From CANHEE01 sp043777755 (GTDB lineage Bacteria; Bacteroidota; Bacteroidia; Chitinophagales; Saprospiraceae), in contig JAYWHK010000029.1 in NCBI GenBank assembly GCA_043777755.1, positions 1-14,269 on the forward strand: DNA of 14,269 bases, given 5' to 3'. This document shows, one piece after another, positions 13,930 to 14,269 of this stretch. The position numbers were made by a program, and so were the translations under genes. The notes under the pieces are model-generated. The model did no database searches, was not told where the DNA came from, and saw only the letters and a list, made by a program, of their open reading frames with translations. Positions within the stretch are counted from its first letter, which is position 1. The number at the start of each line of letters is the position of its first letter.

Positions 13930-13937
13930 CAAATGTA
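13930..13937 (-). promoter_or_regulatory. -7 element for the 33-aa gene
   Basis: Minus-strand TACATTTG is an exact TAnnTTTG, giving a leader of about 70 nt before ATG 13851. No TTG at the expected distance is seen, so the -33 part is unsupported. Confidence 0.4.
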
Positions 13938-14218
13938 GTAGTCTTTTTTTTATTTTAAGAATTTATTAACAAAAATTTTAACATATTTTTTTTTATTATT
14001 ATAAAAAATTAGATAAAAAATACATTTTTTTATGAAATTAAATTGTTAATTAATGTTTTTTATATAAAAATTGAATAACAATATTTTTACATAGTTTTTA
14101 AAAATTTATTTATTTTTAATAAAAAGAAAATATTTTCATTGGTTTCCTATTCTATTGATTATCTAACCTAATATACACGTCGGAAAGTGGTTTTGGGATT
14201 TTACATTTATGCAAAATA

Positions 14219-14247
14219 TTGAACACCAAACGTTTGCAATATCTTTA
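14219..14247 (+). promoter_or_regulatory. Possible promoter for a gene right of the window
   Basis: TTG at 14219-14221, an 18-nt gap, then TATCTTTA at 14240-14247, one base off TAnnTTTG. The gap contains the 10-bp palindrome CAAACGTTTG (14227-14236). Confidence 0.3.
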
Positions 14248-14269
14248 ATATCTAATAACCAATATCTGT

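Larger units (their letters stand above)
13860..14269. other. AT-rich non-coding stretch, 410 bp
   Basis: Almost pure A/T from 13940 to 14140. No frame of useful length on either strand and no tRNA-like fold. It contains the -7 element of the 33-aa gene and a possible rightward promoter at its end. Confidence 0.65.

Noticed and set aside
13940..14140. Replication origin or attachment site in the AT-rich stretch
   Set aside because: High A/T alone is not enough; I see no DnaA-box cluster, no iterons, and no tRNA end or duplicated core for an attachment site.

Overview
The window is AT-rich DNA that reads as a chromosome segment of a member of the Bacteroidota. The grounds are a giant surface protein made of SprB-type repeats with a C-terminal type IX secretion (T9SS) sorting domain, several matches to the Bacteroidota promoter -7 element TAnnTTTG (some with an upstream TTG), and A-rich rather than GGAGG-like ribosome binding regions. 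I cannot name the genus. The long repeat adhesin and the surrounding core genes would fit a Cytophagia- or Saprospiria-like organism.

Positions 1-2161 hold a tandem, same-strand array of one gene family: the last 32 codons of a copy cut by the window edge, then three complete copies of 213, 214 and 213 aa. All copies start with nearly the same 10 residues and end with a nearly identical block of about 90 residues. The middle is strongly diverged. Predicted order of helices and strands, plus a D...ExK motif, suggests a PD-(D/E)XK nuclease-like fold. The first two spacers are built from an exact 14-bp AT unit, present in two and then three copies. A strong hairpin terminator at 2161-2198 closes the array and also serves the convergent giant gene.

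Positions 2228-9952 (minus strand) encode a secreted protein of about 2,570 aa: signal peptide, a 'NDSPCNAIEL' domain, two P-domains (proprotein convertase type), fibronectin III-like segments, a MAM-like domain, a MopE-type Asp-rich metal-binding motif, a lamin-tail-like domain, about 15 SprB-type repeats, and a T9SS type A sorting domain. It is best read as a cell-surface adhesin. A divergent intergenic region (9953-10422) separates it from a small exported beta-barrel-like protein (10423-11187), followed by a probable exported beta-propeller protein (11281-12123).

The right part carries housekeeping genes: gcvH (glycine cleavage H protein, minus), a MenI/YdiI-type hotdog acyl-CoA thioesterase (minus), and a divergent SpoU/TrmH-family RNA 2'-O-methyltransferase (plus). 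A 33-codon gene for a single-pass membrane protein, of a size easily missed in annotation, lies at 13750-13851 on the minus strand with a matching -7 element and a shared terminator. The last 400 bases are very AT-rich and hold no gene I can support apart from possible promoters.

The genes do not form one pathway. The most unusual element is the tandem array with constant ends and a variable core. All motif and fold calls were made by eye without database searches.
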